64,000 bases of DNA from Paracyclopina nana (lineage: Eukaryota > Arthropoda > Copepoda > Cyclopoida > Cyclopettidae): the NCBI GenBank assembly GCA_019096065.1, contig JAGUCH010000002.1, positions 5,716,501 to 5,780,500 on the forward strand, in the 5' to 3' direction. Both the position numbers and the translations under genes were made by a program. Below the pieces are notes generated by a model. It ran no database searches and was not told where the DNA came from. It saw nothing but the letters and a program-made list of their open reading frames with translations. Positions 26,428 through 39,099 of the stretch are shown here, one piece after another. Within the stretch, counting starts at the first letter, position 1, and every line of letters begins with the position of its first letter.

Positions 26428-27154
26428 TCACGTGCATGGCAACCCTGTCACAGCGTTTTTCGCTGGTCTGGATGGATTCAGAGATAATTTAAGTTTACAC
26501 GTTTTCCTCAAGGAGGAAATGCTGTAATTTGCGCCATAATACGTAAACGCATTGCAAATGCTCTTGGCGTTTTGGCAAAAAGTTTGGCAAGTGAATTCAT
26601 CGGGAATATTGCCACGAGAGCTTGGCCCATGATAAGAGTGGTCATAATGTGGTGCATACTCCAAAGGCTCACTTTCTAGTAGAGCGAAAGCTGTAAAACA
26701 ACCATCATGAGCTCATTGTCCCAAAGTGGGGGTTACCCGATTCTATATTGTAGAAGAAGCAAGGTTTTTCGGTAGTGGTGCTCTGCTCCATTTCAGTGGT
26801 TGTGGAGTCGCCGTAAATGCAATCGTTATTCATCTCGCAGCAGTCCCCCATGTCAAAATTGCACTCTATCACATTAGCCTCCAAGTCGCAAATTCCGTCC
26901 CCAACCACACCAATAAGGCTGCAAGACTTCTCCCTCTTGTTTATTTCCTCTGCAAATAAGGAGTACGATACACGCTTGAACTACGTACGCGTGAGCTTAT
27001 CAGAAGAGGCTTTACCAAAAACAACCCCTATGTAGACATCTTTTTCCAATCGCTTTATAGAAATGACAGCCACGGTGGCAATGAAAAGTGCACAGATCAG
27101 GCTTATGGAGAAATATTTGAACGGTTTGCTTTTCAACCACTCTTGAGTCGTCAT
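26428..27154 (-). CDS. type II membrane protein with LNR and PAN-like modules
   Basis: Three exons (27154-27016, 26949-26737, 26690-26428) give 204 residues. A short basic N-terminus leads into one membrane segment (FSISLICALFIATVAVISI), so a type II orientation is likely. The outer part has a Lin-12/Notch repeat: C...VGDGICDLEANVIECNFDMGDCC, with the Asp/Asn calcium ligands. A Thr-rich linker follows (STTTEMEQSTTTEK), then a Cys-rich module (DEFTCQTFCQNAKSICNAFTYY ... C) resembling a PAN/Apple domain. I know no named protein with this order. The function could be cell-surface recognition; this is inference from the modules only. Confidence 0.72.
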
Positions 27155-28267
27155 GTTTTGGCTGTTGTGGATAAAGAACTTTGTGAAATAAATTGCTGAT
27201 AATTATGCGGTTACGCAGGAGAGCAATCAATAGCAAAATGCTCATGGTTATGAAGATACCAACACATTTCTGAAAGGTTTTATTCAAAAGCTCATGAGGC
27301 CTGAAAGAATGCAGATGCACAAATGGAAGTACTCTCCAAGTTTTGTGAGCCATAATAACTATCGCTTTTGTCGTAATGTTTCATGACTGTGTGTGTGTGT
27401 GTGAGATGGTCTGCTGAAAAACCGAGGGTGCAATTATGGGCTGTTCACCTTTTGGCTGCAGGCATCTCTCTCTCCGTACAGTGCACGAAATTCATAGAAA
27501 GAAAAAAAAACAATTCCACTACACTACTGCCAATTTTTCACAAAGCTAAATTGGCCAATTTTCGGTAGCAGTAGCGCCGGACAGACGGAAACAGAGAATT
27601 TCTGGAGTCCCAACAATATTTTATGGCTGCTCCTGTCGAACCTGTTGAATGATGGGTCTGCGACAACTCAACAGCGGTGTCAGAGGCGTCAACTCACCAA
27701 ATAACGAATCTTATCTCTTCGGTAAAAAAATGTATAATAATACCTGAGGCGCACTTTTTTATCTTCTAAAATATGCAAGTAGAAGAAATTATGCAATACC
27801 TAAGGTAGATACCATCTTGGTAATTAGTGTTGACGTTATAATTGGATTTTCCACAGCATTTTAGAAGAGTCGTTTAGCTGTCTTTTTATTGGCCATAAAA
27901 GTAACGAAGTGCATTTGAGCTTCATCTTGTATTACCAACTAAGTTGATAAATACAGCATGTGTTGCTCAAAATTGGTTCTAAAAAATGAGATGCACTTTC
28001 AGAGTGGTATTTTCAATTTATGGGTGTTGAGTTGTCGTCGTCGCAGTTATGTCAAATCATAAAACAGACTGTGCACGGAGGTACCATCATCATCATCATA
28101 GAAGTGGAGAGACCGCATGAGAAAATGATACTGCAACAGTCACAGACAAGTTGTCGATTGCTCATCACGCAAGCTCCACAAAAACCAACCTGTTTTGAAT
28201 AAAGGTCAATAACTCGTGAAAAGAATGGCTGCGAAGCGGTGACAAAATAATAATATTAAAAAAAACC
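27155..28267. other. divergent intergenic region
   Basis: 1.1 kb between the divergent LNR gene and the CLIP serine protease homologue. It includes a short TG run (27388-27403). Otherwise nothing is supported. Confidence 0.45.
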
Positions 28268-30618
28268 ATGACTCTATTGTGGCGGTCACTCGTAACATTC
28301 GTGCTGTTGCACGAGTCTCTCTCTCGAAAATTCAGCCCTGGACCTACTGTTGACCCAGGTAATTTAAAGCAATCAAAAACGCGTCTCGGGTAGCTAATGA
28401 GATAATCACTTACAGGGGTATTTGTCATCACTCACATAAGTTCATGCAGAAATGGCGCGGGGTATTGCATGCTGGGTTTCACCTGCTCAGTTGACATTGA
28501 CTTTGTTGGTGATGACCTTGGGGGACATTGTGATGGCCTCTCAGAGTCTTTTGGCGATAGGGCATCTTTTGTTTGCTGTCGTGAAAACCCAGAGCATCAC
28601 CCACCTGCAGAAATTCCAGAATTGCCAGCACTCACTACAGAGGCAACAACGACCACCACCACTGCAGCTTCAACGTCATTAGTGACTTCAACCTCTGTGG
28701 TGACAGAAGTGGTCACTGAAATTGTCACTGAGGTGATTCCAGTGACCGAAATGGTCACTGAAATCCTTCACCCAGGCATTGTGATTGAGGACACCAAAAA
28801 CGCTCAGTTTAGGAGGGAGGACTCTCCTCATGTGAACTGCTTCGCTGCCATTCTGCTAGGCATAAAGTGCAACTTTGATGACATTGACAAGGATGCAGCT
28901 TTTGCAGAAAAGAGGAATAACGAGCATAAAGCACAACCTACCAATTTTGTCCTGAGCTCAAGCAAAAATGTTGAAGCACCTCAGTATAGTGTAGAACTAC
29001 CAGCTGAGTTGCTGGTAGAGGTCATCAGTGAGGGACTAAAAAATGCCGAGATCAAAGAGGAAATTTCGTATCAGGATAGTGAAGAAGAGGAATTTACAAC
29101 TGAGCACACTCAGCACATGACCACTGATTTTGAGTTACTTGCTGAAACATCAACTGAGGCAAATGATAATGAAGACAGCTTGGCTACATCTCAGCCTAAT
29201 GAGGATGAAGCTGAAGAGTCCACAACAGCTGAAACTACACCTTTTTCAACACAAGGGCTCATTTCTACTTTGGTTGACTTAGAGCCAGACAGGGATGACA
29301 CTTTTCAAGCATCAGTTCTCTCAGCTCAAAGCTCGAGTCAAGTCTCAGCAACTGCTGGCTCTCAGCAGATCACAGAAAGTCAGCCTGAACTGAGAATCTC
29401 AGCTGAGCTCAGATCTGACCCTGCTCAGTGTGGCAGGCTTGGTGGGGCAGCGGTCTTACAAGCTTTTGGCAGGGCTGCCCACAACTTGCTGCCTGATCTG
29501 GTTTTTAGTTGGGTCACTGGTGGACAGGGGACCAAAAAAAGTCCCAGTGCCAGACTAGATGACTCTGAAGAGGACCTTGAGCCTAGGATTATTGCTGGAG
29601 ATGTGACAAGTACTGTCTTGTATTGCTGGATGGCAGCAATCATGGAAGTGGCAAAAGATGGTGACGAACCAGACCAGTTCATCTGTACTGGTACATTGGT
29701 GCAGCCAGATTTGGTTGTAACAAGTGCCTCATGCACCTTAAGGTAACATAAATATAAAGTTATTTTACATTCAACATTTTCAAAAGGATCTCTTCAAGGA
29801 TGTTTGAAACTGGAGTACACAACTTTCATGTAGTGGTTGGTGACTCAAACTTGAAAATTGACCTACCATTTGGAGTGCAGATTCATGAAATCAGTCAAGT
29901 GATAGTGCATGAGAATTACAGACCTGATGACTCATTTCACTATGAAGATATAGGTATAAATCTAGCAATAACAGCCAAAAATGATGCGTGTCAACAGTTT
30001 TCTCCTCTTTAGGATTGATCAAGCTTAAAACATTTGCTAAAATGGAGACTACTGTTTGCCTTTTGTGTCTTCCTGAAGAATTTAGTGATTATGAATCTGA
30101 AAATTGCACCGTTGTGGGGTATGGTAGACCTTCAGCCTTGGCTTTGAATGCATTTGAAAGAGGTACTTATGAATTACAGGCATACCTTATGAGTTTGGTT
30201 TCTAATAACTCTATTCTCAGAAAACAATGAAGTGGACTTTACTGATGGAATCCTTAGGAAAGCAGACTTGCCTATAGTGGACACAATTATGTGTCAAGAG
30301 TATTTAGATGTAAATGCCAGGTCTGATGATATGCATTCTGGCTTCATTTGTGCTGGCGGAAAAGGAAATGAAGAGTCCTGCTATGTAAGTGATACATTGA
30401 AGCTTTTTTTGTAGTGAAAGCAAATCTTGTTATTTCAGATTGCGATGGACGGTGGGAGCCCACTTGCTTGCAAAAAGGACAAAGACCACTATGAATTAGC
30501 TGGTCTGGTGACATTTGGAACATCTTGCTCACATGACCAAAGCCCAAGTCTTTTCACAAATGTCTCAAAGCACTACAAATGGATCATGGAAAACTATAAA
30601 ACCATGAACAAAAAATAA
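28268..30618 (+). CDS. CLIP-domain serine protease homologue (catalytically dead)
   Basis: Six exons (28268-28358, 28416-29742, 29787-29953, 30013-30162, 30221-30384, 30439-30618) give 692 residues. A signal peptide (MTLLWRSLVTFVLLHESLS) is followed by a six-Cys CLIP-like domain at about residues 40-80. A Thr/Val-rich stretch with repeated VTE units and a long acidic linker come next. The trypsin-like domain starts at RIIAGD (about residue 442). The triad is broken: the TAAHC His is Ser (VVTSASC) and GDSGGP is MDGGSP, while DIGLIKL keeps the Asp. Such homologues act as cofactors in melanisation and clotting cascades rather than as proteases. An AATAAA lies at 30629-30634. The stop is 33 bp from the convergent MKKS stop. 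Confidence 0.92.
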
Positions 30619-30650
30619 TCATTCCAACAATAAAGAGAATGTATTTTTTT

Positions 30651-33600
30651 CTAAAGTATAGAAACTACTTTTCCAACAGATGAAAAACTTTCACTAGCCT
30701 CCAAAGCTGAGGAATAGGCAGAAAACTTAGACTCAAAATGGTCTAAAATTACAGGATTTTTAAAGGTGCCCTCACCTAAAAACATGCGTGTAAGAGAGGC
30801 CTCTTTGGCCATTGGAAATCTGACTTTTTCAATAGAGTTAGAGCTTGATATCAGTCCACAATTGCATCTTTCACATTGTGACCATAAATGACCATAAGTA
30901 GTATCTGTCTCTAAGTCATCCATTTCAATGATGCTAAGCTGTAAAATTGCTGATATGACGGACATCAATGCTCTTCTTAAGCATTCTGTAGATTCATTCT
31001 GCTAGAACAACAAATTGTTACTTTTAAAATGTATGAAAGTAAATGTAAGCATGCCTTTTCCAAGGAATTGATCAAAATTGCTTCAGTGCACCCAAATCCT
31101 GGCAAAGCCAGAGGATTTTTAACAGTTTTGTATAGAAGATCCACTGACCTCTGATACTCAACCTGCAAAAAAATTAAAACGCAAATCTTGACACTAAATT
31201 GGTTAGAACTATAGGAACTTGTCTTTGCAAAATCAACTTTATGTTAAGGGCAAAATTAGTGTCTCTTTAGTGACGAACTGCCAACTGACGAGCCATTTAA
31301 ATTTGCCTCTTCATCAAGGAAAACATAGCTTTACAATGACTAAGCAGAAAATAGAAACTGAAGCCATTTAGTCTCATTTATTTTGAAAAAATGCTTTGAT
31401 GAAAATTTTTTAAGTGTTCATATTTTCATAATTTTGATTTAAGGCTGAGAAAGAAGAAAAAATAATTTAGTTTACTTGCATGTATTTAAAAAAAATACCT
31501 TATCCCATACAATAGTATATTATTGATGCATTATTTTCCTCTTGGAGATTTTCATATTGGTACCTTTTAATTGTAAATGTGTGAATTCTTTGAAAACTAT
31601 CTATATTTACACCAAAAAAGTCGCACTTCAACAAAGTTGACATATAGGTTGATACCCCTTTGCCGAGCGCTATCTATATATGTACAAAAACATAGATACG
31701 AAAGACTTCTATGCTATCTATAACTACGTACAACAAGAGCGTACAAAAATAGAACGAGAAATTATGAACATAAATAAGTTTATTTGCTCAAAAAAAGACA
31801 TAAATTCAGACGTTTTCATACTTGGATGCCCCAAGGCTTGTAAGAGCCTTTTGGGGGCAAAAGTGGCACCATAGCTGTAAGATTATCTTCACAAGCCATC
31901 CTTATTTTTTCAGCAGTAGCTGGAGCATCCAGCTTAAACTTTTTGCTCAAGCCTCTTTCAGCCCTTGCAGCTTTGATGGCTTCTTTCACAGCAAAAAAGA
32001 CAGAACAGGCCAAAAACAATGGAGGCTCTCCCACAGCCTTTGATGAAAAAACTGCTCTAGGATTGGGAGCACCTCTGAGCAATGCAACGTTGAACTCAGA
32101 GGGCATGTCTCCAAATCCTGGAAGCTTGTAAGCTCCAGGTCCTCTAGTCAAGAGCACACCCTCTGGGGAGTGAATCATTTGCTCCATCATAAAGAGTCCA
32201 TATCCCTGAGCAAATGCTCCTTCAATCTGGCCAATGTCTATTGCAGGGTTTAAAGACTCGCCAACATCCATTACAATATCCGTCCTCAGCACAGAATGGT
32301 CGCCAGTGAGGCAATCAATTTCAACCAAACTTGCAGCCACACCATAGGTGAAGTATGAAAACGGGTTGCCCTTGTTAGAATCATGATCGTAACCAATATT
32401 GGGAGTGGCATAGAAGCCAGTTGCAGATAGACTGATTCTATCCATGTAGGCACTATTGACCCATTCATTCCAAGACTTATCGGGCATTTTCTCCTTGTAT
32501 GGTTGCAATCTTTTGCAAATCTCCTCACAAGCAAACTTGACTGCCATGCCATTGATGTCAGAGCCTACACTTGCAGCAGTGGGAGACGTATTTGGAACCT
32601 TTTAAAAATGAAATATGCATAGAATTGTTGCCTTAGTCAAGTTTACCATTATAGTAACACACCTTATCAGTTGATGTTTCATTGATATGAATCATTTCAA
32701 TTGGGATACCCAGCACTTTGCTGGCCACTTGCATAGTTTTGGTATGGAGCCCTTGCCCCATTTCTGTTCCTCCATGAGTAAGTAGAACTGATCCATCAGT
32801 GTAGACCTACAAGAAGAGCATGCTCAAAGTGTTGATAAGAAAAATTTCATTTGCTTACATGCACAAGTGCACCGCCTTGGTTCAAGTGTGGAGCAGTGAA
32901 AGCTATGCCAAACTTGACAGGAATCATGGCCACACCTCGTTTTTTCCATTTATGAAGAGAGTTCCACTTTTCAACCAGAACTCTCTGAGATTCAAAGCTG
33001 CTCATTGCTTTGCACTCTTCCCAACATTTCCTGATGGTGCAATTTTCCAGTTTTTGAGAAAAATAAGTGGTATCATTGTTTTTGTACAAGTTCTTCTCTC
33101 TTAATTCAAACGGGTCTATGTTCAGCTCAAGGGCTATTTCATCCATAAATGTTTCAATAGCAAACAGACCTTGAGGCCCACCAAACCCTCTAAAAGCAGT
33201 ATTGGACTGTAAATTGGTTTTGCAACAATTGCCCTTTATGTCAACTTTTGGCATATTGTAGCAATTGTCTGAGTGAAGCATAGCCCTATGAAAAATCTCT
33301 TATCAATTATTGTTCAGATAGAAAAGTAACTTTTTACCTGTCAACAACAGAGAAGGACAAATCCATGGTGTATCCTGCATTGCAGTACATATCCATGTCC
33401 AAAGCCTTCAGCATTCCCTCAGATGTGAATCCAACCTTGTAGTTGAAGAGGAAAGGATGTCTTTGTCCACACATAAGCATATCCTGATCTCTGTCCAAGC
33501 ATGTTCTTACAGGAATGCCCAGTTTGGATGCAGCAAATGCAGCAGCCATTGCCAACAATGCAGATCTGGTTTCCTTTCCACCAAAGCCTCCTCCAATTCT

Positions 33601-36600
33601 CTTCACTTTGACCACAACCCTGTTCATGGGAACACCCAGGACATGGGCGATCAAGTGCTGAGACTCTGTTGGATTCTGAGTTGATGAAAAAACAGTCATT
33701 TCTCCATCTTCGTTGGAAGGGACAGCAAGGCAACATTGTGGTTCCATGTAAAAGTGCTCTTGGGCTCCAGTCCTAATTTGACCAGATATCATCCTGTCAC
33801 ATTCCTTGAGGTCCTTGTTGATATCAATTGAAGAGCAAATTCTCGGAAAATTCATTTTATGGAAGGACTTGGCTGCAATCGCTTCATCCATGGTGATGAT
33901 AGGCTTCAGGTCTTCGTAACAGATTTCAACCAAATCAGCAGCTTTCAAAGCAATATCCTGAGTTTTGGCTACTATCAAAGCAATGATTTGGCCAACACAG
34001 TTAACTTCTCCATCAGCAAGAAGCCATTCATCTTTAACAATCACCATTTGGAACTGGTTTCTTTCTGTGGGCAAGTCTTTTGCTGAATAAAATCCCATGA
34101 CTCCTGAGATATTGAGGGCTTTTTCAGGATTGATGCTCTTAATCTTGGCATGAGCTTTGGAGCTGATGACAAAAGCAAGATAGGCCTCATTTTTTGCTTT
34201 GGGAATGTCATCTACATAGATAGCTTCTCCACAAGCTTGCTTATCAGCAGATCTATGCTTTATTGGCCTCCTCAAAGGGTCCACGTCTTCTTGGTCCACT
34301 GGAATGATCTCATGAAGCTGGCATCCCTTGGATGGCTCCTTTTCAAATACCTTGGCAGCGCTGATTTCACTCTGGTCAATCAGATCAAGCCTTTCAATGT
34401 CAACTGATAAAGACAAGAAGGATTTGTACAGGAAACTAATTGCAAGGGATTGTCGATATCTAACCATTGCACCCGGTACTCCAGGAGGAAGGGGGATTTC
34501 ATCCAAAAGGATATTGTAGGTAGATTCAAAGGTGGATGCGCGCCATGGTTTGCCTTCAAGGAAGTCACTTGCATTTCTGGCAATTTTTGTTACTTTGGAC
34601 AGCCCTCCGAAAGCAATCCTTGCCAATTGAATTGTTTGAGCATCATTGGTCAACTGATAGAAGAAAGCACCGTTCACAATTGCAATATCATCATCCCTCC
34701 TTCTGGCAGCCTTGAAGGCAGCAAAGAGCTCATTTTGTTGGGTGAAAGGAATTGTGATGCTGAGCAACACTTCATGGGGAGCCAAAATTGTTTTTCTGTA
34801 GTCTGGGTAAAAGTTTTCATCCAGCCTAACTTGTCGATTGGTTTTAGTCTCATTAGAAGCCAAAGTTAGCAAGCAGTTGGAGGCCATGAAGATTGGGTTC
34901 AAATCTGAAATCGGTGAGCCAGTGATGATGTTTCCTCCAATTGAACCAACATTTCTGATCTGTTTTCCTGCAAACCATCTGAGCATTTCAACAATTTGCT
35001 TGAAGATTCTCGTCTTGTAACCTGGACTGCTTCGAATTTGCTCTCTCAAAGTCTCTTCCAAGGTGCTCAGAGTAACTGAGGCTCCAAACGTGACTCCATC
35101 AGAGCTGATAGTAACCTCAGATAGCTCAGGAACCTTTGTTGGCTGAATCATGATGGGATAGGTCTGCTTTTTGAATTTCATCTCAACTCCCAACTCTGTA
35201 TTGCCAACCACCAGTTTGGCATGAGGGTACTGGCTTTTAAGCTTCAAGAGCTGCTTTAATGATGTGGGCCTGAACCAGGTCATTTCAGGCCCTTGAAATG
35301 TCAACATATGGCCACTGAACTGATTGGATTTCAGTATCAATTCAGGAGGGAAAATTGGCTCTTGTGAATCGTCAAATGGCTGAAAACCAGAAGATGATTC
35401 AGATTCCTGGGATTCTGAAGCTAAAAGAAGAGTGAATGCAATTGAACTTTTATAATAAGTTGAATATGCATGGACGTACTCTGATTTTTGCAGCAGTATT
35501 TCTTATTGCCACCACAACATTTAGCCAGTCCATCCTGAGCAAAAGAGCTGTAGCCTTCAAGAATAGGCCTATAACCAGTGCAGCGGCATAAGTTTCCCTG
35601 AAAGTAGGTCTCTATGTCCTCCATTTTAGGCTTGGGATTGTTTCTAAGCAGCGTATACATGGACATAACAATTCCAGGGGTGCAAAATCCACACTGGGAT
35701 CCATGGGCATCGGCAATTGCCTTCTGCACAGAGTGCAATTTGGTCTTGGTGGAGCCAATGCCTTCCACAGTCACTACTGCCATCCCATGGAGGCTGCATA
35801 CAGGGGCCAAACAAGCATTGACGGAAATATGCCGAATTTTGCCATCAGCCTCCAAAAATGAGACCATGACAGTACATGCTCCACAGCCGCCCTCCCCACA
35901 GCCCAATTTAGTGCCACAAAGGCCCAAATCGTTTCTTAGGAAAGACAGCAAAGTCTGCCTAGGGTCAGGATTGCTAAGTTCAACTTTGCGACCTGAAAGC
36001 AGTTTGGCTTGATTATTAGCCTGTTTTAAATATTTTTAGGTTTACTTACCATTGACGAAGAATGTTAGAATGGAGCAAGTTTTGTCTTCACACAAAATTT
36101 GAGCTTGCTCTAGAGTGTCATTAGGAGCCATGGTGCATGTGCACACTCTCAGTGCAAAAATGCGACTGGGTACAATAACAAAAACAAGTTGGATATTTCT
36201 AGTTTTTGACAAATGCTTCAAGCAAACAACTGTTTTCTACTCGTATAGAATTTCCAAGAATTGTGGGGGCAGGAACTGATGGGTGGCGCAGCGCAAAAAC
36301 TGAGGACAGTAACAGGTTCAAAGGCCCTGATCATCTGCTCATGCTATACTAGTCTTGCTCTCGTTCTATACGGAGAAAAATGAAGGCCATAACTTGTTTT
36401 CGGAAAATAGGCTCTTCTTTGCCGAACATCTTGATTTTCCACAAATACTCAACGTAGAAAACTAGATGAATTGACTGCTCAAAAAGAACGCTCATCTAGA
36501 TGTTTTAAAAAAAAGACTCCATGTCGTAACTGAGACAATTGCATAACATGTTACACTTAAATGTAAAAAATGTTGCGAAGCTGAGCGCAATCTTTATTTA

Positions 36601-38990
36601 CATCCTAATTGCATAACAGCAAATGCTACCAACTATATTTTTTACGAAATGCCTAACTGCAAAGGTAATTTGCTCAAACTGAGTTTTTGCGCACTACACT
36701 AAGGGACTGTTCATCTGCTAGGCTAAACTGTTGGATCGAAATTAAATTCTCATTAACAGATTTTAAGCGCTCATTGATACGGATTGATGAAAGAATGCTA
36801 AAATACTCTTCATGTACAGTAATTGAAGCAAATCCAGGCGGTTTTACCAAAATGCTAAAAAAATAATGAATTTTTTGTTTCTGATCAACCTCATGTTCTG
36901 TAAATCATTATATTATCATTAAAACTCAACTTCCGTAAAGGTTGGAATTCGAGGTCATTTTCAAAAATAGGTGTTTACGGTAATAACATCAAAGGGTCTA
37001 AAAGAGTCATATATACAGTATAAAGAGTCCGTTGCAAAACTTAATATTAGCTCTAAAATATTTATGTTTCGTCGAAAATAACATTTTTGATGTTTATAGT
37101 TCCAATCTCGTGACACTAATGATAGTTCAAAAACACTTTAACAATTTACTGCTAGAAAACTAGCAAGATCGCTTTAATGGAAATATATTTTTTAAAATTC
37201 TTCACTGCATTGTTGCATACCTTTTTGCGAATTTAAACCTGCTAGATGAAAATTACGAAACATTTAATGTTGGCATATCTAACATTGCTTTTCTATCAGT
37301 ATAAAGAGGAGAAACTTACCTTCAGCTCCTCGCAAGTGTCCTCATTCCAATGATGAACAATCAGAGTGGGACTAGGGAAAGCCGACCTATTTAAAACCAG
37401 ATAACACTTGCCATTTTCCAGCTGAGTCCAGGCAAGCGAATCTAAATCCATGGTGAAAAGCCTAGCTTGAGCACTGTCAATAATTTGCCCAACAGAAGTC
37501 AATACAATTGCGTGAAGAGACATTGATTTGAGTTTTCTGATGCCGTTGGTACCAACCCTGGGCAAAACTAGAATCCCATGGTCAAGGAACATCTGGCAAA
37601 AGACAACATCAAACACTTTCTGGTTGGCAACGACATCAACGCCATGTTGTACGCAAAATCGAAGCAATGTCTGAGCCGTTTTAAGCATAAGAATAGCTTC
37701 ATTTGACTTGATTGAGTCTTCGTGATTCAAAAGCTTGGCAGTGTCAGCGAATTCAGCACTTCATAAACGAATAAACCATGAGCTCTTGGATTCTATCAAA
37801 AATATGTAAAAGACAATATTCACAAAATGTCGTAGGTTTGAAGTACCTTAATCGTCAAGAGCAAGCTGCTACCTGCTAGTGAACCTTCAAGGTTTCAACT
37901 AGTAAAAAAAAGTTTGTTTAAAAGATATCTTTTTTTTTCAAATGTAAGTAACAGTATAAGCCGCTTTGACTAATACTCATTGATTAAGCCCAAAATCATT
38001 GCAAAAGTGCCAGTTTTCAGGCTTGAGACAGATTTACAGAAAATATCAGCTGTCGCAATATAAATACTCAGCAGTCAGTACAGAGTCACAGAGTCATTGA
38101 GTTGCGACTGAGTACTGAGTCAGTTGAGTCAGTTCACAGCCAGAGCCAGCCCAAGGGCCGAGACGTAAAGCACTAGGCAGTTCTATCTAATATAGGTGCT
38201 GCGATTTTTGAATTTCTGTTGAACAGTTTTTGCCAATTTGAATCTTGAAGAGCTCATGGGATTGGTTTCTTACAGATTGTCATATTTGAGTTGCATGTTC
38301 ATGAGCAGAAGTTTATGGGTTCTTTTGCCATAGTTGGACCATCTTAGCTCTTTTTCTGAATGAATCTCCGGGACTGGGTAAAAGAAACCATTTCTTATGT
38401 AGATATCGTCAGACGCTCCGTTATCAACAATGAGGTCTAGACTGTAATTCTCCAAGCTGGAATGTTGAACATCATCAGGTAATGATTGCAGAAATGCCTC
38501 CATCAATTTAATGCTGAATTTCAAAGGCCTATTCTTGAGAGAGCTTGACAAAAATGCCAAAACATGATCGAGATTGTTAACATCAAGACTTAGCTTGCAA
38601 GATTGCAAGATGCCTTGAACCTGGCCCATCAATTGACTATTTCGCTTTCCAATTTTGTGTAAAATCATGTCGCATGTCAGGGCACCTAAGGTTAGTCCAT
38701 AATCAAGGTGTTGATGCGACTTAACAAGGTGAAGGATAGCTTCAGCACATGGATCTTGAATATTTCCCATGAGATACTGCACTATTCTCATGCTTGATTT
38801 GGTCACTCTCACTTGACCTGCTGAAGTCACTAGCATTTTGCTCTTCCCTTTAAGTCCCAACGAAGACTTGAATAAATTTGACAATTCTTGCAAATTTTCA
38901 TAGTTTATAAAAGGCTGCACTGAAAACATGATTGAGCTTGTTTCGGTTACTTTCTCCAATTATACCTGGAAGCACAAAGCCGGCTTCCAT
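30651..38990 (-). CDS. MKKS: McKusick-Kaufman/BBS6 chaperonin-like protein
   Basis: Five exons (38990-38966, 38919-38274, 37758-37320, 31162-31055, 31001-30651) give 522 residues; human MKKS has 570. The group II chaperonin fold is recognisable. The equatorial start is [19 protein letters not shown], and an apical domain includes [14 protein letters not shown]. The second equatorial part has [12 protein letters not shown] and the family-specific TTYGHLWSQ followed by CNCGL. The ATPase motifs of true CCT subunits are degenerate, as in BBS6. It acts with BBS10, BBS12 and CCT in assembling the BBSome for ciliary traffic. The third intron (31163-37319, 6157 bp) contains the complete XDH gene. The fourth intron uses a GC donor. 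The start could instead be the ATG at 38929 without the first short exon. Confidence 0.88.
31779..31784 (-). terminator. poly(A) signal of XDH, within the MKKS intron
   Basis: AATAAA on the minus strand, 32 bp past the XDH stop. MKKS transcription must pass this site. Confidence 0.6.
31816..36131 (-). CDS. XDH: xanthine dehydrogenase
   Basis: Six exons (36131-36050, 35992-35480, 35420-33338, 33285-32859, 32806-32663, 32598-31816) give 1343 residues; human XDH has 1333. Domain order: a plant-type 2Fe-2S cluster ([13 protein letters not shown]59/C64/C67), a second 2Fe-2S domain (CGFCTPG ... [11 protein letters not shown]), the FAD domain ([19 protein letters not shown]) and the molybdenum cofactor domain. 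Substrate-site residues typical of XDH rather than aldehyde oxidase are kept: Glu in [10 protein letters not shown] and Arg in FRGFGGPQG. The catalytic Glu of VGEPPLFLA is also present. It oxidises hypoxanthine and xanthine to urate. The whole gene sits in a same-strand intron of MKKS. Confidence 0.97.
36132..37319. other. MKKS intron sequence upstream of XDH
   Basis: 1.2 kb of AT-rich sequence that must hold the XDH promoter. No open frame with coding character, no RNA gene and no transposon ends were recognised. Confidence 0.5.
37759..38273. other. MKKS second intron with clustered GAGTCA words
   Basis: The 515-bp intron contains, at about 38065-38140, seven or so copies of GAGTCA-like words including two TGAGTCAG. 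TGAGTCA is the AP-1 consensus. It may also be a degenerate simple repeat. Confidence 0.4.
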
Positions 38991-39081
38991 ACAATCTAAA
39001 CATTCACCTTTAACGGACTGCACATGGGAGAAAGCAGCTACACTAAATGCATCCTTTTTAAAAGCAGATAGAGACCTGGAT

Positions 39082-39087
39082 TTTATT
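39082..39087 (-). terminator. poly(A) signal of the M17 aminopeptidase
   Basis: AATAAA on the minus strand, 13 bp after the aminopeptidase stop and about 90 bp before the MKKS start. Confidence 0.6.
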
Positions 39088-39099
39088 AAGAGCCAGAAC

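Noticed and set aside
30651-31168. A separate small minus-strand gene beside the protease homologue
   Set aside because: It has no start of its own, continues MKKS in phase and carries MKKS-specific C-terminal motifs.
38927-38929. ATG at 38929 as the MKKS start
   Set aside because: Not excluded, but splicing from the ATG at 38990 with acceptor TTTTCAG just inside this ATG gives a smoother start; the difference is only a few residues.
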